Source: Thermoplasmataceae archaeon
GTDB taxonomy: Archaea > Thermoplasmatota > Thermoplasmata > Thermoplasmatales > Thermoplasmataceae
Assembly (NCBI GenBank): GCA_038729425.1
Contig: JAVYSB010000004.1
Location: 62,001 to 126,000 of the forward strand
Direction: 5' to 3'
DNA length: 64,000 nucleotides
Position 1 is the stretch's first letter. The number at the start of each line of letters is the position of its first letter. The translations under genes were made by a program, and so were the position numbers. Below the pieces are notes generated by a model. It was not told where the DNA came from and searched no databases. It saw only the letters and a program-made list of their open reading frames with translations. Of the stretch, positions 63,502 to 64,000 are shown in pieces.

Positions 63502-64000
63502 ATCATAATCTCTTCGCCTCTTTCTGCATTTCTCTTCCTTGATTATTTTCCTCATAATTCAAAGGATTCATACGATACTCCTCTTCTTCAATCTCTTCCG
63601 GGTCTCTTCTTTTGACCTCTTGACTTCCTAATCCCTTCGGTCTTTTTTACCTGAATTCTTTTCCCACGTTGCTATACTGTCCACTCCCCTGAGCAATATA
63701 TCAAAGTCATCAGGATAGAGGAAATGCCTCTAAAGGCTGTCTGTCTGTTCGCTGTGGACCTTGCTCAGGACCTTCGCAATAACATTGAATTGCACGGATA
63801 TCTTGTCCTTGAAGAACATCTCGTATTCCTCTTTCCTTTTTTCCTTTTCATCACCTATTTCCTGCTGTGGAATGTCAACCACCGGATTCCTCATGTGGGA
63901 AAGAATGGCCATGATATCCTTCTGGATTGACTCCAGCTCGGACAGGTTGACCCGTGTCCTATTCATCTGTTTGTCGCCATTTTCTGCTGCATGCTTGACT
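63502..64000 (-). pseudogene. Broken gene of unknown function (partial, continues beyond the right edge)
   Basis: The frame is open from the window edge (VKHAAENGDKQMNRT) to TAG at 63730. It continues in the same frame after the TAG (RHFLYPDDFDILLRGVDS, then IATWEKNSGKK), and after an A6 run near 63646-63651 the coding character moves to another frame (RPKGLGSQEVKRRDPEEIEE to KRL, TGA at 63502). Joined, this makes one charged, largely helical protein of at least 165 residues. An amber mutation and one lost A explain the breaks. The piece 63730-64000 may still be made as a shorter protein. No family recognised. Confidence 0.5.

Noticed and set aside
63239-63508. Frames on both strands crossing tRNA-Ser
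   Set aside because: They read through the tRNA gene; the apparent motifs come from tRNA sequence.
63628-63732. Amber codon read as pyrrolysine or readthrough
   Set aside because: Pyrrolysine is not known from Thermoplasmatales, no pyl genes are visible, and the same gene has a second defect (A6 shift), so decay is simpler.
1-64000. CRISPR arrays, rRNA genes, replication origin
   Set aside because: No regularly spaced repeats, no rRNA-like conserved stretches, and no Cdc6 gene or origin-type repeats were noticed on reading.

Overview
The window is archaeal and fits the order Thermoplasmatales (Thermoplasma-like, wall-less thermoacidophiles). Translation genes come in archaeal arrangements (L7Ae-S28e-L24e-Ndk-aIF5B; EF-1A-S10; EF-2), and PCNA, RNA polymerase subunit L, an Lhr helicase and a TrmG10-type methyltransferase are present. 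Glucose dehydrogenase and 2-keto-3-deoxygluconate aldolase point to the non-phosphorylating Entner-Doudoroff route typical of these organisms. Many genes have a TATA box 20-30 bases before the start codon (leaderless mRNAs). Internal operon genes carry Shine-Dalgarno (SD) sites resembling GGAGGTGATC. I cannot name the species.

Layout. 1-4.7 kb: hypothetical proteins and KDG aldolase. 4.8-7.8 kb: ribosomal protein/aIF5B operon. 7.8-15.9 kb: cation exchanger, SpeH, a regulator, LipB, aldehyde dehydrogenase, SDR and an ABC exporter. 16-20.2 kb: unknown genes, several short ORFs missed by length cut-offs, and an MscS channel. 20.4-23.86 kb: accessory island ending at tRNA-Ala(GGC), with a histidine-kinase-type ATPase plus DUF4325/STAS-like pair, a dead PP-loop gene, two small paralogous proteins, a frameshifted winged-helix gene and a frameshifted, truncated DNA adenine methylase. 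24.1-28.9 kb: four-gene type IV pilus/Tad-like module (ATPase, membrane protein, membrane protein, ATPase). 28.9-38.2 kb: NadE, Na+/H+ antiporter, FolD, glucose dehydrogenase, RibA, PurC, TrmG10 and RpoL. 38.5-53 kb: 22-residue acidic microprotein, Lhr, Toprim protein, RNase Z, antiporter, dCTP deaminase family protein, NCS1 permease, ScpB-PurD, a P-loop-less EF-Tu-like protein, and a DUF309-AsnS-HemE-HemH run. 53-60.6 kb: PCNA, tRNA-Arg(CCT), QueD-QueC, malate dehydrogenase, EF-1A-S10 and EF-2. 60.7-64 kb: DUF1641 plus a sulfide:quinone-reductase-like flavoprotein without the usual cysteines, small coiled-coil proteins, tRNA-Ser(GCT), and a broken gene at the edge that may belong to a second tRNA-linked element.

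The most unusual observations are two genes whose only sensible start is CTG at ideal distance from an SD site (S28e and the second Tad-like membrane protein); a queC whose family-consensus start is separated from its reading frame by two bases in a short GA repeat; the partner-switch-like HATPase/STAS pair in an archaeon; an 11-base copy of the tRNA-Ala 3' end at the far side of the decayed island; and several microproteins. Most of the frameshifts lie in the two tRNA-linked regions, which favours real gene decay there, although assembly errors cannot be excluded from sequence alone.
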